NCBI RefSeq assembly: GCF_030817355.1
Contig: NZ_JAUSZH010000001.1
Coordinates: 1,674,001 to 1,738,000, forward strand
Origin: Streptomyces sp. V1I1
GTDB taxonomy: Bacteria; Actinomycetota; Actinomycetes; Streptomycetales; Streptomycetaceae
DNA length: 64,000 nucleotides
Reading direction: 5' to 3'
Shown here: positions 62,550-64,000 of the stretch, in pieces
Numbering within the stretch: the first letter of the stretch is position 1
Layout of the letters: the number at the start of each line of letters is the position of its first letter
Notes under the pieces: generated by a model
Told to the model about the DNA's origin: nothing
The model's input: the letters and a program-made list of their open reading frames with translations, nothing else
Database searches by the model: none
Made by a program: the position numbers and the translations under genes

Positions 62550-63388
62550 GACTTCACCGCCCCTGCCAGCATCCCGCCCGTGATCCGTTTCTGGATGATC
62601 GCGAAGATGACGAGCGAGGGGAGCGTCGCGAGGAACGCGGCCGCGGCGAGCGGGCCCAGGTCGGCGGCGCCCTCCGCACCGAGGAAGTGTGTGAGGACGA
62701 CCGGCAAGGTCTGCTTCTCCGGGGTCTTGAGTAGGACGAGCGCGAAGAAGAACTCGTTCCATGCGGTGATGAAGGCGAAGAGCGCGGTGGCGACGATGCC
62801 GGGCGCGAGCAGCGGTGCGGTGACCGAGACGAGCGTGCGGAGCCTGCCCGCGCCGTCGACGGCCGCGGCCTCCTCCAGTTCGCGCGGCACGGCCCGTACG
62901 TATCCGACCAGCATCCAGAGCGCGAACGGCAGCGCCCACACGACGTACACCATGATCAGTCCGAACAGGGTGTTGATCAGATGCAGGTTCTTCAGGATCA
63001 GGAACAGCGGAATGATCACCAGGACGAACGGGAACGCCTGGCTGACCACGACCCAGCCGGTGGCGGCGGTGGAGAGCTTGCTGCGGTGACGGGCCATTAC
63101 GTACGCCATGGGCGTGGCGATCACCACGGCGATCAGGGCTGCGGCGAGCGCCGCGATCAGGCTGTTGGCGGCGGCCTGGAGGAGGGGCTGTTCGTCGAAG
63201 GCCTGCCGGAAGTTGTCGAGGGTCGGGTCCTCGGGGATCCAGGTGGGGTGCAGGGAGCCCAGTTCGCGCGGTGGCTTGAAGGCGGTGGAGATCAGCCACA
63301 GGAAGGGGAACGCGAGGAAAACGAGGTAGCACAGGAGCGCGAGGTACTGGCCGGCGCGGCCGGACCTGCTGGTGCGCAGTGCCGTCAC
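62546..63388 (-). CDS. Carbohydrate ABC transporter permease (MalG-type)
   Basis: 280 aa, six TM helices and EAA loop 'ELEEAAAVDGAGRLRTLVSVTAPL'. The cytoplasmic start 'MTALRTSRSGRAGQY' is short, as in MalG-like subunits. ATG 63388 overlaps the upstream permease stop region. Confidence 0.92.
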   Translation of the reverse strand: MTALRTSRSGRAGQYLALLCYLVFLAFPFLWLISTAFKPPRELGSLHPTWIPEDPTLDNFRQAFDEQPLLQAAANSLIAALAAALIAVVIATPMAYVMARHRSKLSTAATGWVVVSQAFPFVLVIIPLFLILKNLHLINTLFGLIMVYVVWALPFALWMLVGYVRAVPRELEEAAAVDGAGRLRTLVSVTAPLLAPGIVATALFAFITAWNEFFFALVLLKTPEKQTLPVVLTHFLGAEGAADLGPLAAAAFLATLPSLVIFAIIQKRITGGMLAGAVKS

Positions 63389-64000
63389 TTTTCATCGCCT
63401 CCCTTGAGCCGTCCTACGAGATAGAGGGCGAGCATCACCGAGATCACCGCGACCATGACGCAGCCCATCGCGGCGGCGTACCCGAACTGGCCGTAGCGGA
63501 AGGCCTCTTCGTAGGCGAAGAGCATGGGGAGGCGGGTGCGTCCGCCGGGGCCGCCGTTGGTGAGCACGTACACCAGGGCGAAGGAGTTGAAATTCCAGAT
63601 GAAGTTGAGCGCGGTGATGGCGAGCGCGACGGGCTTGAGGGCGGGCCAGGTGACGGTGCGGAACCGGCGCCAGGCACCCGCGCCGTCGAGGGCCGCGGCT
63701 TCGTGGAGTTCGTACGGCGTGTTCTGGAGCCCGGCGAGGAGCGCGACGGTGGTCTGCGGCATGCCGGCCCAGATGCCGACGACGATCACGGCGGGCAGCG
63801 CGGTGGCGAGGCCGGTCAGCCAGTCCCTGCCGTCTCCGAGGCCCAGGTCGCGGATGGTCTCGTTGAGGATGCCCGCGTCGGGGTTGTAGACGAGCCGCCA
63901 CATGATGGCGACGACGACCTCGGGCATGGCCCAGGGAATGATCGCGAGGGCGCGCGTCAGCCAGCGGAAGCGGAGGTTCTGGTTGAGCAGCAGAGCGAGG
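63385..64000 (-). CDS. Carbohydrate ABC transporter permease (MalF-type), 5' end beyond window
   Basis: Continues past the right edge. The visible part has 'ELHEAAALDGAGAWRRFRTVTWPALKP' (EAA loop), 'NGGPGGRTRLPMLFAYEEAF' and C-terminal helix 'MLALYLVGRLKGGDEK', typical of a MalF-type sugar permease. ATG 63927 is an internal methionine, since the frame runs on upstream. Its stop overlaps the start of the MalG-type gene by 4 bp. Confidence 0.88.
   Translation of the reverse strand, partial: LALLLNQNLRFRWLTRALAIIPWAMPEVVVAIMWRLVYNPDAGILNETIRDLGLGDGRDWLTGLATALPAVIVVGIWAGMPQTTVALLAGLQNTPYELHEAAALDGAGAWRRFRTVTWPALKPVALAITALNFIWNFNSFALVYVLTNGGPGGRTRLPMLFAYEEAFRYGQFGYAAAMGCVMVAVISVMLALYLVGRLKGGDEK

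Noticed and set aside
61101..63089. Long plus-strand frame starting in the MarR core
   Set aside because: Beyond residue about 45 it is the antisense shadow of the sugar-binding protein, with no domain of its own.
61251..63395. Long minus-strand frame that would fuse a Pro/Arg-rich protein to the sugar-binding protein
   Set aside because: A lipoprotein start with signal peptide at 62549 overlaps the permease stop; the upstream part is a frame shadow of the permease.

Overview
The window is a high-GC actinobacterial chromosome segment, almost certainly Streptomyces. The evidence is a complete whiE-type spore-pigment type II polyketide cluster, a mycothiol-dependent-type DsbA protein, SpoIIE/anti-sigma style regulators, SD-led GTG/TTG starts, and gene-dense overlapping operons. 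No tRNA, rRNA, CRISPR array, phage or IS element was recognised.

Layout. 1-9.7 kb: the tail of an FhuF-like iron reductase, a DUF2637 membrane protein, a small anti-sigma-type ATPase, a ThDP pyruvate oxidase/dehydrogenase (poxB-like), a PP2C-like protein, a TrmB/LuxR-type regulator with a DUF456 protein, and a Tat-exported GH95-like glycosidase with a clear promoter and inverted repeat. 9.7-16.5 kb: a PPOX flavoprotein, rsgA preceded by a short leader ORF and SD-sequestering palindromes, a membrane Ser/Thr kinase, a persulfide-dioxygenase-like MBL/rhodanese protein, and a decayed fragment of a second rsgA. 16.5-19.5 kb: a three-gene ferredoxin / ferredoxin reductase / cytochrome P450 cassette.

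19.8-29.2 kb: a secreted beta-helix protein, an O-methyltransferase, then whiE ORFVII to ORFI on the minus strand and the divergent ORFVIII hydroxylase. The methyltransferase and ORFVII converge on a strong terminator hairpin. 29.4-39.5 kb: a multi-domain SpoIIE phosphatase, a cobalamin-riboswitch-controlled cbtBA cobalt transporter flanked by a histidine-phosphatase-like protein without its catalytic histidines and a BtuF-like protein without signal peptide, a two-component system with a His-rich regulator tail, a VOC protein convergently overlapping an AraC regulator, and a YihY/BrkB protein. 39.5-43.5 kb: an AidB-like acyl-CoA dehydrogenase, a GAF regulator and a GNAT acetyltransferase.

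43.5-53.1 kb: one sulfate-assimilation supra-operon: a cysteine-type leader peptide, sulfite reductase, a small zinc-ribbon protein, cysH, cysC, cysD, cysN, an ABC importer for a sulfur compound and a sirohydrochlorin chelatase for the sulfite reductase cofactor. 53.1-61.2 kb: mycothiol-linked proteins, two fused pseudogene remnants, DUF1697, a subtilisin-like protease, an MMPL transporter and an OleD-like macrolide glycosyltransferase beside a truncated MarR gene. 61.2-64 kb: a carbohydrate ABC importer running off the end.

Recurring short palindromic elements (TCCTCAATC...GATTGAGGA hairpins with a GGGGGTCCCCC arm) sit at three convergent junctions, and one arm lies in frame inside the acyl-CoA dehydrogenase gene. 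The most interesting regulatory observations are the rsgA leader/palindrome arrangement, the cysteine leader, and the perfect operator-like palindrome between the macrolide glycosyltransferase and its broken MarR neighbour.
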